From assembly GCA_002721895.1 (NCBI GenBank), contig PBLV01000032.1, positions 46,564 through 53,575 of the forward strand: a stretch of 7,012 nt of DNA. Direction: 5' to 3'. The notes under the pieces were generated by a model. The model made no database searches, was not told the origin of the DNA, and saw only the letters and a program-made list of their open reading frames with translations. Of the stretch, positions 1-6,562 are shown in pieces. This DNA comes from Verrucomicrobiales bacterium (GTDB lineage Bacteria > Verrucomicrobiota > Verrucomicrobiae > Limisphaerales > UBA1100). Both the position numbers and the translations under genes were made by a program. The stretch's first letter is position 1. The number at the start of each line of letters is the position of its first letter.

Positions 1-30
1 GCGGCAAAGATGAAGAGCGCGCGCCGCATG

Positions 31-1425
31 TTACACAGTCAACTCCGCCAACGGTCCCGATTGATCGAGATCGGCCAAGCCAAAATCAGCCACGCCGAAG
101 TTGTCGGGTTGTTCGCCGACGGCTTGGAGCAGGGACAGGTACAGGTTGGCAATCGTACGGTGACCCTGATTACCATACCACGGATAACGCAGGTAACGGT
201 TGCCCAGCTTGAGCCGTCCACCAAGATCGCCGATCAAAATAAATGGCCATTCGTGACACACCGGATGATGCCCCTCAGCGGAATCAGACAGGTACACAAT
301 CAACGTGTTATCCATCATCGTGCCATCGCCTTCAGGCACGGCTTCCAGCCGGCGGATGAACTTGGCTAGTTGTTCCAAGCACCTGCGGCGGATATGCGCG
401 TGGCAATCCGGACCGGAGATTCCGGCGAATTGCTGGTAATTTCCGTGACCGATAGCGTGGGCACCAATGTAGCCATCACCGCCTTTCAGTCCCAACTCAC
501 TTGCCATGCAGGAAATCCCGATGCGATCCGGGCCGGCACCGGCGGACATGGTCACCACATTGGTTAGCCCGGCAATCATCGCACCCGCGGCATTTTCGAA
601 CTGAGCCTCCAAGCGTTCAAACACGCCGGTGCGGCCGGTCTTCGTCTCGGTAATCTGGCCGGTCTTCGGGTCAATCTTCGGCGCTGCCGCCGCGATCTGC
701 TTGGACATCGCCGCAAGTTTGCCCTGCCGATTGCTCATGGATTCAAACGCCTCGAGATAACGGCCGAGCTTTTCCCGCTCCGAACCGTCGAGTTGCTTCT
801 GCAACCGCTTCACGTCGTCCGCGAGAAAATCGAGAAGATTGGTATCTACATCGAAATTCTTGCGGGCGGCCCCTGCCGCGCCGGCGGCGAAAAATCGCTC
901 ATACGCCTGCACCGGATTGAGCAGCGTGGGCAACGCCTTGCCGCGGGCCATCGACGTGAGGTTGTAGGTCATCGACAGCGCCTTGTTCGAAACACCCAGA
1001 CCGATGTGCGGATAAATGCCGCCGAGCTTACGCGCCATGGCAGCGTCAATGGTCTCACCATACGCCTTCTTTTTCATCGGCCAACAACCGAGCGCGGCAA
1101 AGCCCATGTTATGGCTGCCGCGCGCCACACGCCCGGACAGGCCGTGGATCATCGTCATTTTCTTCACCCACGGCGCCAATGGCTCCAATGACAGACTCAT
1201 CGCGTGCCCGTCCAGCGGTCGATCCTCCAGTTTCGCCGGCGTCTTGGGAAACTCAATCCCCGCCGGCTGCACATCGCGCGGGTACACGCCATTGCCCTGC
1301 ACAAAGAACAACACCCGCGCCGGCTTGGCCTTGGGCGCTGCCTCCAGCTGATTCACAAACTGCGTCAGCATCAACCCACCCGCACCCAGCGAGCCGGCCT
1401 TCAGGAAATCTCTTCGGGTATTCAT
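31..1425 (-). CDS. Tat-exported DUF1552 (HXXSHH family) protein
   Basis: This is a 464-residue exported protein of the DUF1552/HXXSHH class, found mainly in planctomycetes and verrucomicrobia; its biochemical function is not known. The N-terminus is a twin-arginine signal: TRRDFLK at residues 3-9, a Gly/Ala/Leu-rich hydrophobic stretch to about 24, and a likely cleavage near residue 29 (LEA-AP). The C-terminal half carries the family hallmarks: HAIGHG at 323-328, a long helix (RRRCLEQLAKFIRRLE), the EGDGTMMDNTLIVYLSD block at about 365-381, then EGHHPVCHEWPFILIG and a late GNQGH. The middle (about 195-290) is charged and probably helical. I chose the ATG at 1425 because it puts the Tat motif at the very N-terminus. 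An in-frame ATG at 1443 (overlapping the toxin gene), a GTG at 1446 and a TTG at 1458 are also possible, and none has a convincing ribosome binding site. It is the last gene of the unit, 7 bases after the toxin stop. Family call is strong; start is moderate. Confidence 0.88.
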   Translation of the reverse strand: MNTRRDFLKAGSLGAGGLMLTQFVNQLEAAPKAKPARVLFFVQGNGVYPRDVQPAGIEFPKTPAKLEDRPLDGHAMSLSLEPLAPWVKKMTMIHGLSGRVARGSHNMGFAALGCWPMKKKAYGETIDAAMARKLGGIYPHIGLGVSNKALSMTYNLTSMARGKALPTLLNPVQAYERFFAAGAAGAARKNFDVDTNLLDFLADDVKRLQKQLDGSEREKLGRYLEAFESMSNRQGKLAAMSKQIAAAAPKIDPKTGQITETKTGRTGVFERLEAQFENAAGAMIAGLTNVVTMSAGAGPDRIGISCMASELGLKGGDGYIGAHAIGHGNYQQFAGISGPDCHAHIRRRCLEQLAKFIRRLEAVPEGDGTMMDNTLIVYLSDSAEGHHPVCHEWPFILIGDLGGRLKLGNRYLRYPWYGNQGHRTIANLYLSLLQAVGEQPDNFGVADFGLADLDQSGPLAELTV

Positions 1426-1432
1426 ATTTGAA

Positions 1433-1696
1433 TTAGTAAACATCACCCCGCGGGCCAACTAGCAACACATCGATCGATTCTTCTTCATCGGCCAAGCGAA
1501 AGACCACACGGTAATCGCCGACTCTCAACCGCAAGCAACCCGTCCATTGGCCACGCATCCGCTTTATATTCCGATGCTTGGCCACATCATCACTGGCCGC
1601 CAACTCCTCCAATGCCTGTCGCACGCGCGCTCGTTGGGCCTCCGGCATGCGACGAAGATACCGCGCCGCATTCCGGTGGAGGCGAACCGCCTTCAT
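1433..1696 (-). CDS. RelE/ParE-family toxin
   Basis: This encodes an 87-residue basic protein of the RelE/ParE toxin superfamily. Members are usually mRNA endonucleases acting at the ribosome, or gyrase poisons; which applies here cannot be read from sequence. Visible hallmarks are the N-terminal KAVRLHRNAARYLRRM helix, a second helix (RARVRQALEELA), and the family core MRGQWTGCLRLRVGDYRVVF at residues 47-66 (R56, R58, Y62, R63), followed by IDVLLVGPRGDVY at the C-terminus. Length is typical and the frame is intact. The upstream antitoxin ends in TGA at 1698-1696 and the ATG used here starts at 1696 (TGATG overlap). A GTG one codon earlier, at 1699, is an alternative start that would give 88 residues. 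GGAG lies just upstream but rather close. The tight overlap implies translational coupling to the antitoxin. Confidence 0.87.
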   Translation of the reverse strand: MKAVRLHRNAARYLRRMPEAQRARVRQALEELAASDDVAKHRNIKRMRGQWTGCLRLRVGDYRVVFRLADEEESIDVLLVGPRGDVY

Positions 1697-1905
1697 CACT
1701 CCACACTTTCAAGACTCTCAAACGCTTCGCGGTTTCCGGACTGACTGTCGGCAATAGCCGCCTTCAACTCGGCGCGTTCCTGCTCCGAGAAATCGAGCCC
1801 GTATGTCTCGACCCATTCCATGAACTGCGCGTACGGAATGACCACCTCAACCGGCTCGCCATTCTCGTCCACCACAAATTTCTTTTGGATCGTCGACGTA
1901 CTCAT
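1696..1905 (-). CDS. Antitoxin of a RelE-type toxin-antitoxin module (Phd/YefM-like)
   Basis: This 69-residue acidic protein lies directly upstream of, and overlaps, the RelE-type toxin gene, the usual order for type II modules. Residues 6-33 (QKKFVVDENGEPVEVVIPYAQ and on to FMEWVE) have the beta-turn-beta-helix pattern seen in Phd/YefM-like antitoxins: 'VVDENGEPVEVVIPY' is a commonly recurring form. Residues 38-69 (DFSEQERAELKAAIADSQSG onward) are acidic and probably helical, as expected for a toxin-wrapping tail. A classical DNA-binding domain such as ribbon-helix-helix or HTH is not obvious, so autoregulation is likely but not demonstrated. The ATG at 1905 is 4 bases after the stop of the DUF1592 gene, so it is probably co-transcribed with it unless a promoter lies within that gene's 3' end. 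Only a weak, close GAGG precedes the start. The antitoxin role is inferred largely from position; its exact family is uncertain. Confidence 0.8.
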   Translation of the reverse strand: MSTSTIQKKFVVDENGEPVEVVIPYAQFMEWVETYGLDFSEQERAELKAAIADSQSGNREAFESLESVE

Positions 1906-1909
1906 GTCC

Positions 1910-3946
1910 TCACTCTACTTTCCTGGCACCTTGCTGTCGAGGCTGCTGCCGCAGCAAAAACGAATCCGAAGACAGCAAGGATTCCACCAATGCCCGAAAA
2001 CTGCCACCGCTCTTCCGATAGGCGATGTGCGCATCCTGCAGAGTGTTGGCGTCGCCGAGCGTTTCGTTGCGGCCCATGAAATAGCGGAAGGCGTGCCGGA
2101 CAAAGACCTGCTCAACGTGCTCAGACCGAGCCAGTACCGCCATCAACTCGGCCGGGCCGTTGACGCGTTTGCCATCAAGCTCCTTCACGCCGGTGCGATC
2201 AATCCAGCCAGTGGCATCCACGGGCTGGCCAGCATCGCGGCGTTGATAGCGGCCGTAATGATCATAGCGCTCAAAGGTTACGCCCAGCGGATCCATCTTG
2301 CGATGGCACCGCCAACATTCAGCCGCGGCAGTGGCCTGCTTGAGGCGATTACGAAAGGTCACATGCTCGGCCTCGGGCACGCGGGCATCCACACCGATAG
2401 GCACATCGGGCACGGTGCCCCCCAGCAAATGCGTGCGGATCCATTTGCCGCGTTGGACGGGATGGTTTTCAAAATTACCGCTCCATGCCGCCAGCCAAGC
2501 CGGATGCGTGAGAACGCCGGCGCGTTCGCCCTTGGGAAATTCCAGTGGCTGCTCCGTTAAGTTCCAGCGCCAGTCGGGCGGAAGGTTGAAGGCGGTCTGA
2601 TACGGCCACCATTTGTGGTGGCCCTGCACCAATTGCACGCCCTTGTTTTTGACGGACTTATAATTCGCGTTCACATAAAACTGCTGCGTGGTCAGCAGAG
2701 TCGCGAGCACTTCACGATCCACGCGCAACGTATCGCGGACGGTCGTCTCCAAGTCTGCCACCAACAAATCGGGCCGATGCACTCCACCCTCGGGCGCATC
2801 CTTAAACACCTCGCGCGCGAAGGGATAATGAAAATATTCGCGGAAGAATTGCAGGACACGCGGATTGCGATCCTGCGCCAAGGATTCATCAGCCAAACGC
2901 GTGCGCATCGCCGTGGCCACTTTCGCCGCCGTGTTTAATTTCCCCTCATCCGCAGCCGCCAACAACTCCACCACCGGCCGATCATCCAGTGCGTACGACA
3001 ACGCGTAAGCCGTCTCGCGTGGGCTCAACCGCACACGGCCGTGTTCGTCCGGCTCGCCAGTGCCCAGTTCCATGCGATAGAGCACTTCCGGCTGCAGGAG
3101 AATCGCCGTCAACAACGCCTTCGCCCCAGCCACATGGCCGCCCGTATTACTGGAGGCCTTATGAAATGCCCCGAAACGCTCCTGCTCCTCCGCCGTAGGC
3201 GCGCGCCCCACGATCTTGCGAAAGGCCGTCTCGATGGCCGCCACCACCTGCTCCGCCGTGGGTGGCGTGTCGGTGACCAGCGCTTTGAGCGGGCGATCCC
3301 TGCTGGTGGGTGCTGTCATGGCCCCGGCAATTTTCTTGGCGTTACCGAGCAACGGGGCCGCGGCCGCCTCATCGAGAAAATAGCCGGCCGAGAAATCCTT
3401 GAAGTTCGAGCCATCATTTTGGTTCAGCCCATTGGCCAGGCCGGTGATGCGCTCGCCGAGGCGCGGCATGGTGGCGTTGTAAATCGCCGGGCGCAGCCGC
3501 CACAGGCGCGGAGCCGCAGGTGTCACGTGGCTGCGGCGTTGACCAAAAAGCGCGGCATGATCCACGTAGTTACCAAACTGCGGCTGCGTCAGCTTCTCCT
3601 CCGCCAAGGCACCCGGTTCCTGCGTCTTCAACAGCTCGCCGCGAATCCACGCCAGCACCTCTGCGCGTTCGGCCGGCTTCGGCTGCTTCTTCTTCGCCGG
3701 CGGCATGTCAGCAAACCGCAATTGCTCCTGTACCAACCGCCATGTCTCCAACGCGCCATCGGTCATCGTCGGCCGGATGCCTTCCAACGACAACTTGCCT
3801 TCCTGCGTTTCGTTGTCGTGGCAGTCCAGGCAGTAGCTCTCGAGAAACGGCAGCACCGTTTTCCGAAAACCCGCTTCACCGGCTGCAAACACGGCCTGAA
3901 ACTGCAGGAAGGCAAGCAAACCCCCTATTGTATTCTTGAACTGCAT
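1910..3946 (-). CDS. Secreted diheme cytochrome-like DUF1592/DUF1588/DUF1585 protein
   Basis: This 678-residue exported protein belongs to the planctomycete/verrucomicrobial cytochrome-linked DUF1592 class, whose reaction is unknown. A Sec signal peptide is seen (MQFKN, then hydrophobic TIGGLLAFLQFQAVFA, cleavage near residue 21). Residues about 30-105 form a PSCyt1-like cytochrome c domain with CLDCH at 39-43 and a candidate distal ligand in ADMPP (M81). Next come DUF1595-like (about 231-296, IVGRAPTAEEQERF ... AILLQPEVLYRMELG), DUF1592-like (about 305-435), DUF1588-like (about 475-570, GVLTHPAWLAAWSGN ... CWRCHRKMDPLG) and DUF1585-like (about 600-670, FVRHAFRYFMGRNE ... FRALVESLLSSDSF) regions. 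The DUF1588 region holds a second CxxCH (544-548). The usual DUF1587 sequence after the cytochrome domain is not recognisable; residues 118-165 are divergent. Position next to a DUF1552 gene is the classic pairing. The ATG at 3946 starts the signal peptide; GGGAGG lies 18 bases upstream, too far for an ordinary ribosome binding site. Confidence 0.92.
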   Translation of the reverse strand: MQFKNTIGGLLAFLQFQAVFAAGEAGFRKTVLPFLESYCLDCHDNETQEGKLSLEGIRPTMTDGALETWRLVQEQLRFADMPPAKKKQPKPAERAEVLAWIRGELLKTQEPGALAEEKLTQPQFGNYVDHAALFGQRRSHVTPAAPRLWRLRPAIYNATMPRLGERITGLANGLNQNDGSNFKDFSAGYFLDEAAAAPLLGNAKKIAGAMTAPTSRDRPLKALVTDTPPTAEQVVAAIETAFRKIVGRAPTAEEQERFGAFHKASSNTGGHVAGAKALLTAILLQPEVLYRMELGTGEPDEHGRVRLSPRETAYALSYALDDRPVVELLAAADEGKLNTAAKVATAMRTRLADESLAQDRNPRVLQFFREYFHYPFAREVFKDAPEGGVHRPDLLVADLETTVRDTLRVDREVLATLLTTQQFYVNANYKSVKNKGVQLVQGHHKWWPYQTAFNLPPDWRWNLTEQPLEFPKGERAGVLTHPAWLAAWSGNFENHPVQRGKWIRTHLLGGTVPDVPIGVDARVPEAEHVTFRNRLKQATAAAECWRCHRKMDPLGVTFERYDHYGRYQRRDAGQPVDATGWIDRTGVKELDGKRVNGPAELMAVLARSEHVEQVFVRHAFRYFMGRNETLGDANTLQDAHIAYRKSGGSFRALVESLLSSDSFLLRQQPRQQGARKVE

Positions 3947-3978
3947 GCCACTTAAACGGCTGAGCCTCCCTGATTCAC

Positions 3979-3998
3979 GTCAAGGCGTCAATTTGACA
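3979..3998. promoter_or_regulatory. Candidate operator/promoter with three TTGAC half-sites
   Basis: In the divergent intergenic region between the DUF1592 gene and rnhB, the pentamer GTCAA occurs at 3979-3983 and 3987-3991, and its complement TTGAC at 3993-3997. The last two form a perfect 11-base palindrome with a one-base centre (GTCAATTTGAC, 3987-3997). TTGACA at 3993-3998 also equals the sigma70-type -35 consensus for rnhB on the plus strand. However, the best -10-like string, TATCTT at 4021-4026, sits 22 bases further on, which is too far for a standard promoter. The repetition could mark a regulator site for one or both divergent genes, or be chance. Confidence 0.25.
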
Positions 3999-4029
3999 AC
4001 GCTTCGAGTGTTGCGGTGCATATCTTTTC

Positions 4030-4048
4030 GTTCCCGAATTAGTTCCCG
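4030..4048. repeat. Short direct repeat GTTCCCG x2 in the rnhB leader region
   Basis: GTTCCCG occurs at 4030-4036 and again at 4042-4048, a 12-base period, 25 bases upstream of the rnhB start. It could be a binding site for a dimeric regulator on DNA or a leader element in RNA. Two seven-base copies are little evidence, and no known site is recognised. Confidence 0.25.
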
Positions 4049-4072
4049 TGTCTCACAAATACTGCAGCCGGA

Positions 4073-4735
4073 ATGATTCTGACTGACCGATTTGACATCG
4101 AACGCGAGCATCATGCCCACGGAATAGCTCGATTGGCGGGTGTGGATGAAGCAGGGCGCGGCCCACTTGCCGGCCCCGTTGTTGCCGCCGCCGCTGTGCT
4201 GCCATCTTCATGGATGGACACAGGTTTGCCCTCGGAACTGCGGCGGCTCGATGACTCCAAAAAACTATCCCCCAAAGTCAGGAATGATCTCTTCGAGCAC
4301 CTCATCAACGATCCCGTCATTGCGCACGGCGTGGCCATCATCGACTCGGACACCATCGACAACATTAATATTTTAGAGGCGACTCACTTGGCAATGAATC
4401 AAGCTCTGGCAAAACTTTCCCCACCCGCCGAGCATGCCTTGGTTGACGGCAACCCAGTCAAATCACTAACTCTCCCGCAGACGGCTGTCATAAAGGGGGA
4501 TTCCAAGAGCTACAGCATCGCCGCTGCCAGCATCCTTGCCAAGGTGACGCGGGACCGGCTCATGGCCGAGTTTCACGAGCTCTGGCCGGAGTATGGTTTT
4601 GCTGGACACAAGGGTTATGGAACTGCGGCCCATCTTGCCGCCATCGCCACGCACGGCCCTTGCCCCATCCATCGGCGGTCGTTCGCCCCCATTCGTGAGC
4701 AGCTTGCCCAGCCGGACTTGTTCGCCTCGGCCTGA
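4073..4735 (+). CDS. rnhB: Ribonuclease HII
   Basis: This 220-residue cytoplasmic enzyme cleaves the RNA strand of RNA-DNA hybrids, including single ribonucleotides left in DNA. All RNase HII signatures are present in order: LAGVDEAGRGPLAGPVVAAA (21-40) with catalytic D25 and E26, DDSKKLS (60-66), VDG (catalytic D125), KGDSKSYSIAAASILAKVTR (141-160; catalytic D143), GHKGYGTAAH (178-187) and HGPCPIHRRSF (194-204). The 18-residue spacing between the last two catalytic aspartates is the same as in the Escherichia coli enzyme as I recall it, while the stretch before D125 is a few residues longer. The ATG at 4073 gives about 20 residues before the first conserved block and is the only ATG before it; no clear Shine-Dalgarno is seen. 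It is the only plus-strand gene here, diverging from the DUF1592 unit and converging on the dGTPase gene. It appears intact and functional. Confidence 0.97.
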   Translation: MILTDRFDIEREHHAHGIARLAGVDEAGRGPLAGPVVAAAAVLPSSWMDTGLPSELRRLDDSKKLSPKVRNDLFEHLINDPVIAHGVAIIDSDTIDNINILEATHLAMNQALAKLSPPAEHALVDGNPVKSLTLPQTAVIKGDSKSYSIAAASILAKVTRDRLMAEFHELWPEYGFAGHKGYGTAAHLAAIATHGPCPIHRRSFAPIREQLAQPDLFASA

Positions 4736-4743
4736 CGCGGCCA

Positions 4744-5883
4744 TTAAAGCCCCAATCGCTTGTGTTCCAGCACCACATAGCGGTCCGTCATACCCGCCAA
4801 GTAATCGCAAATGGCTCGATGAAGGCCCTCGGTCTCGATGCGGGCGCGGGATTGGCTGCCGATGTCATCCGGATTCTCATAATAATGGGCGAACAACTCC
4901 TTCAACAGGTTTACGCCCCGAAGGTTGGGCTCATGGACAACGGGGTTGTAGTAAAGGTTCTCATAAAGATATTCCCTTAGCTCCTGGTTTCTTGCCCGAC
5001 GCTCGGCGCTATACTGGATGAGCGGGCTTTCACGCAAACGAACTTCATCCGCGCTGTTGACACCCGCATCGACAATGCACCGGCCACTGGTTTCCACAAC
5101 ATCGTGAACCTGACTGTCGATCAAGCAGCGGATGATAAAATAGCGCCGACACTCATCAGCCATCACCCCATGTTCAGCCCTCACCTTGGCGTCGGCATCA
5201 CGCCAAAGATGGACGTTTTTTTTCAAATTCTCCTCGGACAACAGTTCCGCATCCAGGCCATCGTCAAGATCGTGACTGTAGTAGGTAATCTCGTCGGCCA
5301 GATTTGCGACCTGCGCTTCGAGCGAACTGGACTTTGCATCGAAGCCCTCCCGTTTGCTGGGGTGATCGTAAGCGGTGTAGTGCTTCACTAATCCTTCCCG
5401 CGTTTCCCAAGTCAAATTCAAGCCATTGAAGCCCGGATATTTTTGCTCGAGTTCCTCAACAATGCGCAGGCTTTGCCGGTTGTGCTCAAAGCCACCGTGA
5501 TCCGTCATCAATTCGTTCAGAGCATGTTCGCCCTTGTGACCGAATGGCGAATGGCCCAAGTCGTGAGCTAGAGCAATGGCCTCGGCAAGATCCTCGTTCA
5601 AGCCCAAGGCCCGGGTGATGTTTCGTGACACGGCCGCCACTTCCATGGTGTGGGTCAGGCGCGTGCGCAGGTGGTCGCCCGTTCCATTCAAAAACACCTG
5701 CGTCTTGTATTCCAAGCGACGAAAGGCGCGCGAATGGATGATCCGGTCGCGATCACGCTGATAATGTGTCCGCCACAAGTGAGGCTCCTCGGGATGCTCC
5801 CGCCCGCGCGTCTCGGTACTGAGCTGGGCAAAAGGGGAAAGGGCCCGACATTCATTGGCCTCCATCTGTTCGCGGGTCAACAT
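4744..5883 (-). CDS. dgt: dGTPase-like HD-domain deoxynucleoside triphosphate triphosphohydrolase
   Basis: This 379-residue protein of the Dgt family (the shorter, dGTPase-like class) is expected to hydrolyse dNTPs to the deoxynucleoside and tripolyphosphate in the cytoplasm. The N-terminal part has the usual pattern of the class (LSPFAQLSTETRGREHPE, then RTHYQRDRDRIIHSRAFRRL and EYKTQVF). The HD metal site is complete: H78 in RLTHTMEV, H107-D108 in ALAHDLGHSPFGHKGE, and D197 in NLADEITYYSHDLDD. The GGFEHNRQSLRIVE block at 130-143 is also typical. The C-terminus (about 280-379) is helical and matches the class in length. The ATG at 5883 gives the N-terminus common in homologues; an ATG seven codons later is less likely. 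The gene is 22 bases downstream of the DedA-family gene, so probably co-transcribed with it, and its stop is 8 bases from that of rnhB. Substrate preference among dNTPs cannot be read from sequence. Confidence 0.93.
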   Translation of the reverse strand: MLTREQMEANECRALSPFAQLSTETRGREHPEEPHLWRTHYQRDRDRIIHSRAFRRLEYKTQVFLNGTGDHLRTRLTHTMEVAAVSRNITRALGLNEDLAEAIALAHDLGHSPFGHKGEHALNELMTDHGGFEHNRQSLRIVEELEQKYPGFNGLNLTWETREGLVKHYTAYDHPSKREGFDAKSSSLEAQVANLADEITYYSHDLDDGLDAELLSEENLKKNVHLWRDADAKVRAEHGVMADECRRYFIIRCLIDSQVHDVVETSGRCIVDAGVNSADEVRLRESPLIQYSAERRARNQELREYLYENLYYNPVVHEPNLRGVNLLKELFAHYYENPDDIGSQSRARIETEGLHRAICDYLAGMTDRYVVLEHKRLGL

Positions 5884-5905
5884 CTGCGTAATCAGTTACC
5901 AGCAA

Positions 5906-6562
5906 TCAATCGTCTGTGTCCAGCGTGGGAAGATTCGGTTTGCCGGGCGCGTGAAACTTCCATCGCCACAATGCCCACAAGCCCACGGGAATGGCCGCGC
6001 TCAGGGCCATGGCCAATCCCGGATGCTCCTTGGCCGGCCCCAGAGAACCAAGATAGGCAAACGTAAAGGACATGGGCACAACACCGCAAAAAAGCGCCGC
6101 AAAATACTCGCGCGGCGGCATTCGCGAAAGGCCGGCGAAACAGCTTAAAATCTCCGGAAGTATAATCATCCACCGCGAGATCACGATGACCCAGCCACCC
6201 GAACGGGCAAAAAAATTTCGCCCCAAGACCAGCCCCCTCTCACCAATCAGAAAACGAGCGGCATTTTCATTCATCCAACGGCACAGGAGGTAGCCGGTTG
6301 TTCCGGCACAAAAAGTGCCCAAGGTGCCAATCAGCCCTCCCAGCAACGGGCCATAAGCGCCCCCCAAAGTGGTGAGTACCGCCGTAGCGGGAATCGGCAG
6401 AAAAACATCGAGAGTCAAAAGCCCGACAATGAAAAGCCAATCCCAACGACCCGGCACATCGCTTTGGTTGCCCGTCAGCAACTCCTCGAAATAGCCGCCA
6501 CAAAGAAAGAATGCGGCAATCATCAAGGCTGCGGCGGCCAGTCCTGTTATAAAAATGCGCAT
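5906..6562 (-). CDS. DedA/VTT-domain integral membrane protein
   Basis: This 218-residue inner-membrane protein belongs to the VTT/DedA (SNARE-associated) family, members of which act as lipid-carrier flippases or scramblases and in envelope homeostasis. Hydrophobic segments are at about 3-22, 42-60, 66-95 (Gly-rich and probably including a re-entrant loop), 123-145, 152-172 and 182-199. Family features are LDVFLPIPATAVLTTLGG (51-68; acidic D52 followed by the PIP turn), the GTTGYLLCRW helix end (87-96), and ISRWMIILPEILSCFAGLSR (128-147), which matches the conserved R...P...AG segment with R130, P136 and A143-G144. The usual Arg after that proline appears replaced by Glu137. The tail is short and polar (HAPGKPNLPTLDTDD). 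The ATG at 6562 is preceded by a pyrimidine-rich leader (CTCTTCTTCTCC) with no Shine-Dalgarno. Its substrate cannot be assigned. It probably forms a two-gene unit with the downstream dGTPase gene. Confidence 0.87.
   Translation of the reverse strand: MRIFITGLAAAALMIAAFFLCGGYFEELLTGNQSDVPGRWDWLFIVGLLTLDVFLPIPATAVLTTLGGAYGPLLGGLIGTLGTFCAGTTGYLLCRWMNENAARFLIGERGLVLGRNFFARSGGWVIVISRWMIILPEILSCFAGLSRMPPREYFAALFCGVVPMSFTFAYLGSLGPAKEHPGLAMALSAAIPVGLWALWRWKFHAPGKPNLPTLDTDD

Noticed and set aside
1..30. Terminator after the DUF1552 stop
   Set aside because: Only an alternating GC stretch is seen, with no stable stem followed by a T run within the 30 available bases.
10..1436. Several plus-strand open frames opposite the DUF1552 gene (10-369, 370-567, 793-1191, 1016-1351 and others)
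   Set aside because: They show no recognisable domain, overlap each other, and lie opposite a gene with clear family motifs; they are frame shadows in GC-rich coding sequence.
1820..3955. Long plus-strand open frames opposite the DUF1592 gene, including one of 304 codons at 3041-3955
   Set aside because: Composition is Arg/Pro/His-rich and motif-free, while the minus strand encodes signal peptide, haem sites and family domains.
4729..4742. GGCC-6-GGCC inverted repeat at the rnhB/dgt convergence as a terminator
   Set aside because: A 4-base stem with no T run on either side is too weak to call.
4466..5021. Open frames overlapping the rnhB and dgt ends on both strands
   Set aside because: They cover regions with complete catalytic motifs of RNase HII and the dGTPase in the real frames.
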